Part shown: piece after piece, positions 46,978-60,435 of the stretch | Layout: every line of letters starts with the position of its first letter | Numbering within the stretch: position 1 is the stretch's first letter | Assembly (NCBI GenBank): GCA_033060915.1 | Contig: CM065378.1 | Location: 7,499,501 to 7,563,500 of the forward strand | Reading direction: 5' to 3' | Length of the DNA stretch: 64,000 nt | Origin: Euryodendron excelsum | Lineage: Eukaryota > Streptophyta > Magnoliopsida > Ericales > Pentaphylacaceae | Program-made: the position numbers and the translations under genes | The notes under the pieces: generated by a model | Seen by the model: only the letters and a program-made list of their open reading frames with translations | Told to the model about the DNA's origin: nothing | The model's database searches: none

Positions 46978-47449
46978 GCCACATTTGTTTGGGATAAAAA
47001 AATAGAAGATAAGTAATACTATAAAATTAGAAAAGTGACAATAAGTGATAAGTAATACCATAATATGACGATGGTTTACTCATAATATATATTTGGTTAA
47101 CACAGGATAAGAAATAGGATAAATAATTTTAATACAATATTTTATAGCTACAAAATAAATATTAATATAATAATTATATAACTTTAGTATAATATAATGT
47201 AATATATATAATAACATATAATAATGTAAGGAATGGGCCAAATGGTTTTTTTTACCTAATCACCCACCTATGGATATAACATCGCTCCCCTCCCCTCAGA
47301 TGTGATTGCTTATCCTCCATTTTTTAGAAGATTACATTTCCCATGAAAAATGTAATTCTCCTCCACTTTTTTTCCAAACATGGGATTAAGTAAACCCCAT
47401 GAATTACATCTCCTATCCCACACTATTTAACCCCCAAACAAACATGGCC
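46978..47449. mobile_element. Tourist-like (PIF/Harbinger) MITE, 472 bp
   Basis: The ends GCCACATTTGTTTGGG and, reversed, GGCCATGTTTGTTTGGG form a terminal inverted repeat of about 17 bp. Flanking triplets are TAA and TTA, close to the TWA duplication of this superfamily but not identical. Confidence 0.6.
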
Positions 47450-48921
47450 TTAGAGAAAATGAGGAAGTCCAATAAGCATTATACATCAACCAAGGGCAGA
47501 AGAACATTAAGGGCTACATGGACAATATAGCCTAAGAAAGCCTAGTCCAACTCCCATTATTAATATTTAAATTTAACCCACCTCAATATTGTCCAACTCA
47601 CCATTTTCTAATGTTCAGCCCAACACTTTTTATTATAACCCAATTACTGAATACAGCCCACTTTAATATTAATTTTTAAAACCAATAAAAAAATAAATTA
47701 AGTGCAATAATTAAAAGGCTATCCTTCCAATCTTTCAAAAACTGAAAGGGTTATTTTCATTTCTAAAGATAAAAAAAATAAGTAAATAAATTTCTACTTA
47801 TTTTACTAGTATTGGTAATGCTATATCACCCTAAGAGAGTTGAAGAATTTTTTTTACTCACAAGTGATCATTTTGTCTAGAAACATGTTGATGATTTTTT
47901 TTTTTTTTTTGGGCTTATATTCCATAAAAAAAACCATCAAGCACAACTTCAATAAATATTTTTTCTTAGATATTTTTGAATATTTACTTGTTTATGTACA
48001 TATTTGCTACATAGTAGTTAAAAAATTATTTGATCCATATAACTTTTGCATATACATGGTACATAACTTTTTTATAATTTATTAAATTTTGACATAGCTC
48101 AGATCCTAACTTCGCTTGAACATCAACCCCTTTGCGTAACTATGTTTCTACACTAAAAATAAAGAGGATCTGTTACCCATTGAGAGTTGTATAGTATAAA
48201 AGGAGATGAAAACCTAATTCTTATTACGCAAAAAAAAAAGTTCTTTATCAATAAAACTGTCAAATTGCACAATCAGTTACGCTTCCGCAAATCTATTTGA
48301 TGTTCTGAATCGACATGTATGTTCTCACAAAACTAACAAATCAGAACTAAAACCAATTCAGCCTCCGTAGTAAAGGAAAATCCAATACCAGTAAGTGAAT
48401 CAACTCTAAACACGAGGCTTTTTTGGCAATGACATGCGTACACCTCATAGCCAGCGTCAATGTTTGCTTCTTCCAAAAAGGTCATCAGGAAAATTAACAA
48501 TTCACAACCAGCTCAACCACATTCTTTCCATTCCTTCAAGTGAAGGGATTGTGAAAAACTTACAATCCCGCACTAATATTTGCCTAACGTCTCAAAAGGC
48601 TCCTTTCAGTTACCAACTTCCTCTCTCACAAACTTTTCCACTGTTCTTATTCATACTAGTGAGAGGCATGCAAAGAGATGCTGGTATCATATTAGGAATT
48701 ACTATAGGCAGAAAGAGATGCTGCTAGATCACATTAGTATTTTACTGTTGCATTGAATGAACCCTTAGCACAGTAGAATATAGAATTCATGTTTTGATAT
48801 GCATCACTGTCTAATTTTGAAAGAGAATGATAGGTGAAAACCCACTAAAGTTGTAAAAAAAATGGCTGTGGAAAATTAAAATGAAAAAACCAAAACCTGA
48901 ATGAGAAATTTGGAAGCTTAC
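47450..48921. other. Intergenic, no gene recognised
   Basis: AT-rich sequence. Open frames at 47,840 and 48,434 carry no known motif. The right part may be the 3' end of the possible transcript to the right. Confidence 0.35.
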
Positions 48922-51900
48922 AGTCCAGTAGCTGAACAATCGTGTTGTTATAATCAGAAAGATCTTGGCTGACCTAAAATTATGCACACTCTACAATTAC
49001 AATATCCAGCTTCAATGCTGTTGAGAATCTTGAGATGTTCACAAAAGAACAACCCAATATCCATGGTTGCGGCAAGCTAAATTCATTAAGTTGCTGTTTG
49101 GAGCTCCTAAACATCGAAGGTTGCTTTTGCATGATAGTATGTATCTCCTTCAAAATGAGCTATTGCATGCTGATTACACCCCAAAATCAACCAAAGAAAA
49201 AATTGCATTCAATCCAAAGTAACTTTAAGAAGACAATATCTAGACATTTCAAAATGAAAACCTTTTTGTTAATTGCATACAATCAAATTGAGAATAACAT
49301 GTTTATGCCATTATTAAACTATGAGCAGGGAAATAACTGGAAAAAAAAGCCTCATTGTCCATGATAGTCCTATAACTGCACCATTATTTACGAAAACAAT
49401 GTAAAACAGCAATTGCATTAAAGATATATAATACCAATTAAAATATCAGTTCCAGTTGCTATTATATTGAAATCTTTTCTCAACTTATCCAAAACTACAA
49501 AAGTATCTTTAGTCAAAATCTTGTGCAAAATGAAATTATCATACTATGATCCACTAAAGGTTATTCCTTATACCTAATTTAACTGTTTAAGTAAAGTTTT
49601 GATTGCTTTTACATGCCAATTTGTATGCATAGAACCGTCTCTAAACATTAAGCATGTGTTTTAAACAGATGATATATTTAACTAACAAAAGAATGCCTCG
49701 TATGTTTTCAGCTACTCAGTTTCATATCTAAGTTGAGACTAACGATCTAATCATTTTTCTCAAGGCATGTATCTGTATCTCAATCTTCATTTTAAAAAAT
49801 AAAACAAAGCCTTTGTTTGAGAAAATAGTTAAAAGAAAACGGAAGAGGAAGTCAACAATGTATTCAAGACATTTTTACCATAGGACAAGCAAAGAGACCA
49901 TGTCATGGAGTAGAACAGTTAACAAAGATGAACAAAAGTAACCAGAAACAACACCATAAATATTGATTAACAATGATAGCTCTTTTAAATTCACTTTTAA
50001 TTTTAATTTTTTCCTTCTCCTTTTGTAGATAGTTTAAGAATACTAATCTTGTTCTAAGTGTGAATGGCTGCAATGCAAAGCACTGGCTAGGAGGAACTCA
50101 AGATGAGCTGAAGAACATAATTGCAATAAAAAAAACATGCCACTAAACAAATTCACATGATGGACTCAGCCAAATAGATTATAACTTTTCCTCTAGTATT
50201 AATCAACCAACCCTCAAAAGATTTCCAATAGCTTAAAAAAAACTTTTCGGAAGTTCTAAATATATTCGGCTATATATACTTGTGAAAATATTTTGAAGAT
50301 AACTCAGAAAAGGGTGTAAAAAGGAACTATGAGGAAACTGATGTGCAAGGATTAATTTTATTAAAAACAAAAAGAAAAGTTGGAAAGAACTCAAAATTAA
50401 TAATAATAAAATCAGATGTTCAGGCCTCAAAGAGTTATCAAAACCATTTCACCAATCGCTTCATATGATTTTCTCAACATAAAAAAAGTAACCACACTTC
50501 AATTTTTTTGAAAACTGTAGTCATTGGCACTCCTGCAATAAGCATAAGTAACATACCTCGTAAATCTGTGTAGTTAGACAATGTCGATACCCACAAATCA
50601 AAAAATAAAAAATTGTAAAATAATGAAGCCGCCACATCAAAACTGGTGTCCATTTACGAGAGTGAAAATCCCAACACACCAATGAACCATACTCTAATTG
50701 GTATTTGCTCTATTCTTTAGGAATCAACAGTTGTAGAGAAAATAGGACAGCTGCTTTCCTCAATACTGACATAAATGACAGACAAAGGAAGTCCAACAAT
50801 CATAGACGAATGAGAGATGAACGAGAATGAGCCGAAGTATCAAATCAAATCAAAGCATTAAATCTAGACAACCCGGGAAAAAATCAAAAAATTCCATTAA
50901 AAAAATCATATAGTCTTGGAAGTTATTTTGATGCTCTGACCAAATCCAAAGGTAGAATCTTACAAGGAGTGTGGATTTTCTTCTTTGCCTGGACATCTTT
51001 GGCTGCAGCAATAATTCGGGAAAAAAGTATAAAAAAAAAAAACTATAATTGCTGCCGTCCATATGCCATCAAATTGTCTCTCAGGTAGATATACTCAAAC
51101 AAAGAAACAAATCATAAAATCCATTTATAAAACGATAAATAAATGAAAAAAAATTAACAACAGTTGGGGGCATACCTGGAGCAACTTTTCAGTCTTGTAA
51201 ACAATGCATGGATATTCGAAAAGAACTCCAACCGTCTGATAAACTCTGCCAAGTTGGGTAGTTGAACCAAAATTCTACAAAACTTCCAATTCTAAAGCAC
51301 GTCTCCATAAGATTTTCTTATTACTTAGAGATCCAACCAAGATAAAAATGCATCAAAAACCTTAGAAAAATTTACAAAATAAAGAGTTTGAAATAAAATC
51401 TCAAAACACAAAATTATTAAGAAGCATCACCAACTGAGCTCACTGGAGCACAGGAAAAGATTAAACAAAGGAAAAACATTAGCAAATCAAAGACTACATA
51501 CCTGACAATAAAGAAAAAAGCAAAAGCTTACCGACATTACAATTCTTTCCAATCACCAGCCAAAAGCACCAACCATCATTAACTGATAGCATCTGAGCTC
51601 ATAACAAAAAAGAAAAATAAGAATAGAAAAATATCAATAGATCAAAGACCTTTCAAGTGTGTTCTTTAAGAAATGGCTTTCATGTAAGAAAAAATTCATT
51701 CCCTTAAAAAAGATATATCGGAAATGCTTAACGGACGAACTATGAAATTTTACAAAATAACAGAAGAAACTAAAAATCTAAAAAATGACTAAACCACCAA
51801 ACCAATTTCACAAAAGGAATCCATCACCAAAAGCAACAAATAAACACAATATTCACATCTACAAAGGAAGCGCAACACAAATAAAAGAGCAAAACACTTA

Positions 51901-52752
51901 ATGAACAAAAAGAAGGCATAAATAAAAATAAAAAACTTCCTATTTTATTACCGAGGGTTGTTGAAGCAATCAGGAAGAACAATTGTAAAAGAAACCTGGT
52001 TTAGGAACAAAAGTGTTTTACCATCAAAGGATGATATAAAAATGAAATAAAATAAAATAAAATGCCAAGAAAAGAAAAACCTATTATTCAAATATCCTGA
52101 TCTCTGACCATGTCCATCTATGTGTCCTTCATAGTATTGGAACTACCACCGTTTCTCTTACAGAGATGCATCTCCACATAGACAGACCTTCAGGAACAAT
52201 AAGAGAATCGCATGATTGAACACAGAGTTGAAGACCCAGGCTTCAACCACATTACACCCACCATTCATGGTGTATATAAGTAATAGCAGCCCCAAAATGT
52301 CACAAAAACGATGAGTGTTGAGAAGACAAGACAAAAACTTAAAATAATAAAACATAAAAGAATACAAAATACAACATAAAGATCTTGGTTCGGTTTACAT
52401 CAATAATAATAATAATAAATTATAAAAAAGATATGTAGCCGAAGAAGATCACCTGAGGGTCTTTAACCAGAGTAGTAGTGAGATGTGGAGAAACGTGACT
52501 ACGGTAGCCCAAAGTCATATAAGGCGGTCGGTGAAGCTGTGGTAGATGGCCAGAGAAGCTGTGTGATTGACGGAAGGATCTCTTCGGAGTGAATGGAGAT
52601 GAAAAGAGAACAAAGAAATAACAGAGAGAGAGAGAGAGTTCACAGACCAAAGATGAAGGGTGGTGGGGCAGGTATGAAGCCTCCCATCCCCTCTCAGTTC
52701 TGCGAAAAGGTCGCTGTCCTCGTTTCCCGCAAGAGATATCTAGCTGTATCAC
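48922..52752 (-). other. Possible spliced transcription unit (non-coding or decayed gene)
   Basis: The right end (52,450-52,750) looks like a plant 5' leader on the minus strand: pyrimidine-rich, with a (CT)n tract, ending CTCAG before GTGATC. Further left there are strong donor sites in the same direction at 51531 (GTAAGC), 51501 (GTATGT), 51175 (GTATGC), 50556 (GTATGT) and 48921 (GTAAGC). Two blocks look like whole exons. Block 51176-51245 can read VYQTVGVLFEYPCIVYKTEK. Block 48922-48973, after TTTTAG, can read VSQDLSDYNNTIVQLLD. I do not recognise a protein and could not chain the blocks into one frame. It may be a long non-coding RNA, a gene with a long spliced leader, or a relic. Confidence 0.35.
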
Positions 52753-52766
52753 TTGGTTAAAATTCG

Positions 52767-54190
52767 AGAGGTATTACTCCCACCCCGCTGACACGGGGGT
52801 GGGGGTGATGGGATGGAAGGTTTTTTGTTTTGTCCGGTTTTGTCCTCAAATTTTTTGTGCAAAATAATAGTATAGTGTTTTTTTATAGTTAAACATGTAT
52901 CAATTGTTTTATTTTTATTTTATTTTGTTTAATTTAATTTTTTTAAAAATAAAAAAATATAGATCACATCAGACAAATATTTGTTATTTTTTATTTGTTA
53001 TTTTATTTTTATTTTTTTTAATTAATTTGAATGTTTTAAAAAAAAAAATAAAAAAATAAGAGTCACATCAGTTAGTGGAATTATCAGGAAAATGAGATCA
53101 AAGATTTTTTGTTCAGATAAGATTTTCTATTCAGATATGTCTCTTTTTATACACTTTAATTTATCACTGATCAAGTAAGATTTTGTTATTTTTTATTTGT
53201 TATTTTATTTTTATTTTGTTTTGATTAATTTGATTTTTTTAAAAAATTAAAAAAGAACAAAAAAAATATGGGTCACATCAGTGAGTGAAATGGGTTGATA
53301 GTTATATAGTACGAATGAATTTGTGGTAAAAACTAATGGGTGGAGGACCGGGTGCCCCCGGAGGAGAGTTCGGTGGAGATATTGATTAGAAATTCTCTTT
53401 TTATGTATTGTTGAATTTACTACTGTATTGATATGTTAAAAGTTATTATTTTTTGTACGTGTTTTTATGACAAATCAAACTAGTAAAAATTGCATTATTA
53501 ATTCCCAAAGGAAGTCTCAAGAAACAAATCTAAATTATTTTACTTAAGTGTTTTAAAAAAAAATTTATATTAATTAGTTTTGTATTAAATTTTATAAATA
53601 GAGAGAAATTTTAAAAAATTAAAAAAATTTGATCAAAATTTCTTTCTTTTATAAAAACCGAGAGGTGAGAGTAAAAGAAATTATCAAATTTGATCATAAA
53701 AATTTTATTTATATAAAAATTCAGGAGGTGAGAGTAAAAAGAAATTAAAAATTTTTGATTAAATTTTTTTTTTAATAAAAAATTGGAAGGTGAGAGTAAA
53801 AGAAATTATAAAATTTGATCATAAAAATTTTATTTATATAAAAATTCAGGAGGTGAGAGTAAAAAGAAATTAAAAAATTTTGATTAAATTTTTTTTAATA
53901 AAAAATTGGAAGGTGAGAGTAAAAGAAATTATAAAATTTGATCATAAAAATTTTATTTATATAAAAATTCAGGAGGTGAGAGTAAAAAGAAATTAAAAAA
54001 TTTTGATCAAAAATTTTTTTAATTAAAAATTGGGAGGTGGGAGTAAAAGAAAAAAAAATTATCAAAACAATTGAAGTAGATGACAATATTGAAATAAACG
54101 GGTAAAGCTATGGGCAAAATAGAAAAACCAAAAATTTTTAATGGTCAAATCATGGGGGTGGGATGTTAAGGGGGGTGGGAGTAGAGATTT
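52767..54190. mobile_element. Unclassified repeat element A, with 124-bp tandem repeats
   Basis: The element runs from ACTCCCACCCCGCTGACACG to GGGGGGTGGGAGT, so the ends are inverted. A middle segment (about 53,300-53,570) is repeated in element B. From 53,690 to 54,060 there is a tandem repeat with a unit of about 124 bp (TCAGGAGG at 53721, 53846 and 53969). No coding sequence. Confidence 0.55.
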
Positions 54191-54204
54191 TCCCTTTATT
54201 TCCA

Positions 54205-54428
54205 CCCGCCTGACACGGGTGGGACAATGGGACAGTTTTGTATAAAATTTTGGCCAATTTTATTTTTCGGCATATCTCATCTTTCTCCAGTTATTATTAA
54301 AAAAAAAATTTTAAAATTTTTTTCTTTTACTCTCATCTCTCAATTTTTTTATTAAAAAAAATTGATAAAAAATTTTTAATTTCTTTTTACTCCCACCTCC
54401 TTAATTTTTATATAAAAAAATTATGATC

Positions 54429-54459
<31 letters not shown>

Positions 54460-55360
54460 CGATTTTTATAAAAAAAATAAATTTTGATCAAAATTTTTTA
54501 AATTTTCTTAACTTTCTCTCTATTTATAAAATTTAATGCAAAACTAATTAACATAAAAAAAATTTTAGAACACTATAATAAAATAATTTAGATTTGTTTC
54601 AGATGTAAATTCACGACCTCTGTGGGAGTTATCATTATATCAAGATACATTATTGTACTGCACATATTTGACACATATCATTTGGGTTATTTTACTCAGT
54701 TGCTGTTGAGATCCCCCCTAGTTCCAGTTCAAAAGCGCCGAGAAATAGCTATTGTTCATATTGGTGGCAATCACTTCGTTCAAGTTTTCTTACGCTCTCA
54801 TTATCCTGTACCACCCACCCCAGTGTGGTGGTGACAACATGGATCAATCGAAGCTAAATAATGAGTTGATACTTATATAGTACGAATGAATTGTCGTCAC
54901 AAATAATGTGTGGAGTGCTGGGTGCTCTCGAAAGAGAGTTTGGAGAAGATATTGACTAGAAGTTATGTTTTTATGAAATGTTAAATTTATTACTGTATTG
55001 ATATATTAAAAGTTATTATTTTTTGTATTTATTTTTATAACAAATTAAACTACTAAAAATGCATTGTTAATTTTTAAGAATAGTCTCAAATAACAAATTT
55101 GAATTTTTTGTTTTAGTGTTTTCAAAAAAAAATTATGTTAATTAGTTTTGCATTTATGTTAATAATAAATTTTTTAAAAAATACATTATTAAATTTTTTT
55201 TAATAAATAACTGCGGGAGATGGTACTAAAAGAAAAAAAAATTATCAAGAAAAAAATGGCAAAGTTAAAATTTGGGGCGAGGGGGGGAATTAGGGATAAA
55301 ATGGAAAAGTTAAAAAATTTTAATTGCCCCGTCAAGGGGTGGGATGTAAGGAGGGTGAGA
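54205..55360. mobile_element. Unclassified repeat element B, relative of A with an inverted arm
   Basis: It starts with TTCCACCCGCCTGACACGGG, like A, and ends near GGGGTGGGATGTAAGGAGGG. Segment 54,870-55,120 matches 53,300-53,570 of A in the same direction, offset about 1,570 bp. Segment 54,290-54,560 carries CTCACCTCC-type units that match A's tandem repeats in the reverse direction, so A and B together contain a large inverted repeat. Confidence 0.5.
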
Positions 55361-56602
55361 AAATTTTTTTCTAAAATTCCGTTGATGTACTTAATAAAAA
55401 AAACCTAATCGTATTACATATGTGTGTGTATGTACTATATTTAGATATGTCCAGACAAAAAACAAAAATTAAAAAAAGACACAATACAAAGAGACGAGGA
55501 CAAAGCTTATTCTCCAATCACGTCAGAAAGGAGTAACGATAGGCCTAATTGATTCACGCAAATGATGTTCAATTAAGCTACTCCACAGAAACCAAAAAAA
55601 AAAAGGGCCAAAACACAAAAGAAATTGGTATAAAATTGTCAAATAACTCTAACTGCCAGGGTAAAAACGAAATTTTGACAATGCATATATATTTACGAAA
55701 ATGTCCTTAAAAAGTAATTTCACAAAATAATAAAGTAACAGAGAAGCACAAGAGTCACATATACATTTCAGCCCAAAATTCACTATCATCAGCGGACGAA
55801 AGTTTACTGTTCACATAGGCTGCTCGTGCTTTATATATATATATAGTAGGTAGATATAGAGTTATTATCGGTACTAATATATAAAAAGAATACCCCAGTT
55901 TGATGTTACCTCTTTCTGAATCCGTGTCAACTTTTTGTGATGTCAAAACTTATTCTAAAACAATTTAACTATGTACTATTTAAGTTACTTTTATCTTCCT
56001 TAACCTTTGACGGCAAATGTTTAAAATATTGAATCTAGTATTGTATCTCTAGTCCTAACTATAGGGTGGCCATTTGAAGTATTATTGTCCTTGGATTCTC
56101 TATTGGTATGGGTTAGGGTTCTACCAATTGGGTTAGGAACAGGTCACTACCACAACTTGCTCCTTGAAAAAGAATTGGACAATTCCAACTCTTGCAAAGT
56201 TTGAAAGCATCGCAGCTCCCACTTGGGCTATTAGCGTCCCAGTTGGGGGTTGAACACTTCTATTGGGTTTGAAATTAGAGGCAGCTTGAAAGTTATGCCA
56301 GTGGTCCAGTCATATAGAAATAAGTTGAAATTAGTTGAAGCACCTTGACTAACACCCCTCTTGTACAGAAAATAAGCATGTATACATATATATATATATA
56401 TATACATATCTTGTGTTTGGTTGGCGGATAAGTATTAATGGAAATCGGATCTCTAATGCCATGACTTTTTTTTTTTTTGTTTTTTTATACGTGTATCCTC
56501 ATCTAGTGGTTGGTTGGCAGTGGAAGAAGAAATGGAGCCTGCTCAGGCCGGTAATTATCCACTACCAGTTTTGTGTAAGATGATAAATTACACATATTTT
56601 AA
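55361..56602. other. Intergenic, no gene recognised
   Basis: AT-rich with (TA)n near 56383-56402. No coding or RNA gene seen. Confidence 0.4.
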
Positions 56603-56654
56603 AATTAGTTGAGGTATGCGCAAACTAATTCGAACATCCCAATCAAAAAAAAAA
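56603..56654 (+). mobile_element. SINE 3' end fragment
   Basis: TTAGTTGAGGTATGCGCAA, then CATCCCAATC and a poly-A run. It matches the 3' end of the SINE at 57661-57885 (AGTTGAGGTACGTGCAA). Only the tail part is recognisable. Confidence 0.5.
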
Positions 56655-57660
56655 TCTAATTTATCCCGCGAATCTTTCATTTGTCTTTGTTAGGAACAAA
56701 AATATCATGATAACTTTTATCTTTTGGATGAAAAATATTAAGTGCAATCGTTGTAATTGTCACACGTGCAGCTATCGTTGTGAACCAAGTGAGGTAATTT
56801 AAAACGGGCCCTCCTTCTGTTGATTTCACCATGCTATGGACTAAAAACTTGTCTTGTCGAAACTTCCTTGATTGTATTGAGAGGGTTGTTATTTACCAGC
56901 TTGGCTGCATCGTATAACTTTTTTGCATCAATTGCTAACTTTTTAATTCCAATTTTTATGTATTAGTCGAAAGACGAACACGTCTTTAGCATAGGATAGC
57001 TTAATGCTCATAAGTAATCTTCGCTATATTAAAAACTTCATCAATATATCAATAGAACGAGTTTTAATGAAACGCTTGAGATAAATTTCTAAATCTCTGT
57101 CTCATATCCAAATTGTTTGACCTATACCCTATACCGTAACAAACAACAAACATCTTCCAACAGTGTTGTAACTGTTGTTGTATGTACATTCTCTTGTGCT
57201 CGTAAAAAATGACTTGATTAAAATTGCTATTAGCTTTTCTTTATAAGGAATTTGGTGTACTTTACCTAAAATCCATCTCTCGTTTTTTTGGAGGGCATCT
57301 TGAAAAATAATCCACATCAAACTTTTCTCATTTTATATTTCCACATTACTAAACCTTCGAAGAAATCTAATTATTTCATTATATGAACTATTACAGAATA
57401 ATAAGGAATCTACCAATGGTTTAAAACCATGAAAGAAAAAGGTGAAAACATAATGGAATTGATTCTCATTTATCTCAATGAATCATCCATAGAGCACCTT
57501 AATGAAAGGAATGCAAGTCTTTGTGCTGAATCAACTAAAAAATAACCCCTTCTTTCTTTCTCTTTTATATGTGATGGTGCTTGCCAATGTGAATGTGTGC
57601 AACCTCTTTTTTTTTTTTCTTTAGGGTCTGGAATGAGTTCAACCCATGTACATGCACCTC

Positions 57661-57885
57661 TTTTTTTTGGTTTAGTTTTAGGGGTATCCGGCTAACTTGC
57701 ACGTACCTCAACTAATTCTCTCTCAGTCTAATCAAAAGCAGATCATCCACACCAAAATTAGAGAATTCATCAAAGACAAATCTCTTGTTCCCAACTCTTG
57801 TGCTTGTCAATAGTTGAACTCTTGACCTCTAAATGAAAGCTAAGAGCCCTAGTTAATTGGGCTAACCCACTTGGTTCAAGTATAT
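57661..57885 (-). mobile_element. tRNA-derived SINE
   Basis: On the minus strand it begins with a tRNA-like head: an A-box-like TTAGCCCAATTAACTAGG and a B-box-like GAGTTCAACTATT. It ends AGTTGAGGTACGTGCAAG, GGATACCCCT and a poly-A run (plus-strand T's at 57661-57668). This is the layout of plant Pol III SINEs. Target duplication not found. Confidence 0.65.
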
Positions 57886-58401
57886 GTATCTCAAGCCTGC
57901 CCTCTATCCATATATTGTTGGGCTTGTTAATTACCTAAGTGAGTTGGACTGGGCAAGGGTCCTGTTGCATTTTTGGTTTTGATAGTCAGGTATGTGTTGC
58001 CTAGTCCAAAGCAAACAGTTTTATGAATTGAAACAACACCTGCATGAGGAGAAAGAGGAGCGCTTTGGGCAGGCGTAGTGGACGGTCAGGCGCCACTTAA
58101 TCGTCACTATATCAGCTCAACTCCAACAATAATAGGTGGGTTCAAGCTGGAGTAGCAGCGATCAGACAGTGTCTGACCATCCGTCACGCTTGCCTGTAAC
58201 ATTTTTTGAAGAGAAAATATTCAATGCTTGTGGATTAGTTTGACCTAAGACCATGTACTTATCACACATACAAAAGATTCATGTGGGGCTTATGATTGTA
58301 CATCTTGAAGTAATAGCTCATATTCATTTATGAGAAAAAGATTGATAATCCCAGAGCAATTACACATGTGAGGCTAGGATGATGGACATAATCATTTTAT
58401 G

Positions 58402-58650
58402 CTATGTTTTGATGTAAGATGTGTTGAGAGAAAAGAAAAGTCCAAGAAAATGGAATTATTTGTACTAGCTTTCTTCTTTTTTTATGAGTGTCTAAACAAA
58501 AAACATGAATTTTTTGAAATATTTTTATTCAGTTTCTTTTGATTTTTTTAGCCAAATTAGACAAAACAAATAATTGAGCTCTCGTTCATTTTTCTTCTCC
58601 CTTTCTTTTTGCTTTCCCTCAACAAATCCTAAAATCAAACAAAACATTAG
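58402..58650. mobile_element. MITE-like element
   Basis: Imperfect inverted ends GCTATGTTTTGATGTAAGA and, reversed, CTAATGTTTTGTTTGATTTT flank AT-rich sequence with polypyrimidine TTCTTCTCCC. It lies immediately before a LINE 3' end. Confidence 0.4.
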
Positions 58651-58659
58651 ATTGTGGAT

Positions 58660-58890
58660 TGAGTAACTTTCTTATGGCGGGAAGCAAATGCTAGTTCGGA
58701 TAATTTGGCTAAAGAGGTTTCCCAGGACTCGATGGAGCTCCAGCTCTTTCGCTGGCCACGCTTCTCTATTCATCCTTTTTTGGCTTGGGATTCCTGTAAT
58801 TGGGAGACTCACCGTAATGTTTAATCTAGTGTCTCCGACTTGGGCTTCCTTTGTACCAACAAAAAAAAAAAAAACAACAACAACAACAAT
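58660..58890 (+). mobile_element. LINE 3' end fragment (RNase H tail plus poly-A)
   Basis: The frame reads WREANASSDNLAKE, the last conserved helix of a plant LINE RNase H domain. A stop and about 130 bases of 3' sequence follow, then a run of about 15 A's and CAA repeats. The element is 5'-truncated, as most LINE copies are. Confidence 0.65.
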
Positions 58891-59888
58891 TCTTGACTCC
58901 AACATTAACTAACATTATAGACGATATTGACTTGTGCTATGTGCATAACTCAACAATCATCCATTTCCCTCTACGGAAGATGTCTTTCTGTTTTATTGTG
59001 AAGTGTCCCATTTAGGTTGGAACATTATTTTGCTATATGCCTTGCTTAGGCGCATAAAAGAAAATGAAGTATTTTGAACACACAAAGTCAACATCTTTCT
59101 TTATTATTTCCAGAGCGATAGATTTGGAAAATAAAGATGGTGAGAGGTTGTAACGTTAACTAGATGAAAAGAGTTTGTAGAATGAATGGAGGAACATTAG
59201 GAGAGAGAGGCAATTGCTAAGTTGGTAAGTAAGCGAAAGCAGAGCTGGAAGTCGAGTTGAGTCAAAGGAAGGATTGTGCCAGTTTGATTTAAAAATTTTA
59301 AGGAATTACAAAATTTGACTTGTTTATCTTCTTAGTTGATCTCAAATAAAGTTTTAATTAAATTAATTATAAGTCTAACTCAAATAACTTTATCTATTTA
59401 TTTATTTTTATTTCTTTAACACATATGAACTTATCATCGAATCCAACTTAAAAAAAATTAATAAGTTTTAAAGCTTAATACAAATATTGAGGCGCTAGTT
59501 GTAAATTTGGACAGACACCTCCCCAGGTTCCAATAAGAATGCCTTAAATTCATCAAGTTTTGATTGCCTGTTTTCTTAAAGGGGCCCCCGGTCTCCGATA
59601 ATGGTGATGAGCTGTTTGTTAAAGGGCATAATGGGCTCTCTCACTCTCTCTCTCTCTCTCGCGGCAGTCAGTTTACGGGGTGAGGGACTCCATAGACCAT
59701 TTACCGGATCTTGGGCAATAAAGATAGGGAAGGGACATTTGGCGGACAAAAGTCCTCAAATTCAAGTGCCTTAGACTTATTTCCCCAAGACTTTTGCACA
59801 CAAAGTCCTCCATAATATAGGTTTTAAATGAGTAATGTTTTATATAATTTATTTTTTATTTTATTTTTTCACTTACTCTTTTATTTTA
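58891..59888. other. Intergenic, no gene recognised
   Basis: Contains a (CT)n tract at about 59638-59660. No coding sequence supported. Confidence 0.4.
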
Positions 59889-60433
59889 TAAGAGTGTGCA
59901 TAAGTTGGATCTATACTAAATTTAGAACGACGCGTTCTTGATCAATTTTAAAATTTTAGATTTAAAACCGAACTGAACCAAATCATCCCAAGTCAGTTCG
60001 GTTGGTGCGTTTTGTTCCATGTTTCGGGTAAGTTTAGGACTAGGTCGGGTCGTGTTCACTTTTTTTATTTATTTAAAACATAATTTATTTATTTAAAAAC
60101 AAAAAAAAAAGAATAATCTTGTATTCAAATTTTTTTAAAAAATAATTAAATAACATTATATAAACACATATTAGCAATAATAAAGTACAAAAAATAATGA
60201 TTTAAAAATATATAGATAATACATACAAACTTTTATTACATATATAGATCGAGTCTCGGTTTAGTTCTCAGGTTGGGTTAGATCGATTCGGTTCGAGTCT
60301 AAAAAATACAAACTCAGGAACCAAACTAAGTTTATCAATTTGATATTTTTTAGACCCAGAATTGAACCAAACCAACCCATTGAGGTGAGATTGGTTCAGT
60401 TATCAAGTTTTTCAATTCTTTTGTGCACCCCTA
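59889..60433. mobile_element. MITE-like element with GTGTGCA ends, about 545 bp
   Basis: The left end TAAGAGTGTGCATAAG and, reversed from the right, TAGGGGTGCACAAAAG are related to the ends of the 27178-27415 MITE. The inside has the same kind of GAACCGAACTGAACC phrases in both directions. Target duplication not clear. Confidence 0.5.
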
Positions 60434-60435
60434 TT

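Noticed and set aside
52420..52752. Minus-strand open frame of 110 codons as a protein gene
   Set aside because: CT-rich leader character, no motif, and a good donor site inside it. More likely the first exon of a transcript than coding sequence.
57800..57885. A-box and B-box sequence considered as a tRNA gene
   Set aside because: It lacks a full cloverleaf and is joined to a SINE body with poly-A tail. No real tRNA or rRNA gene was seen in the window.
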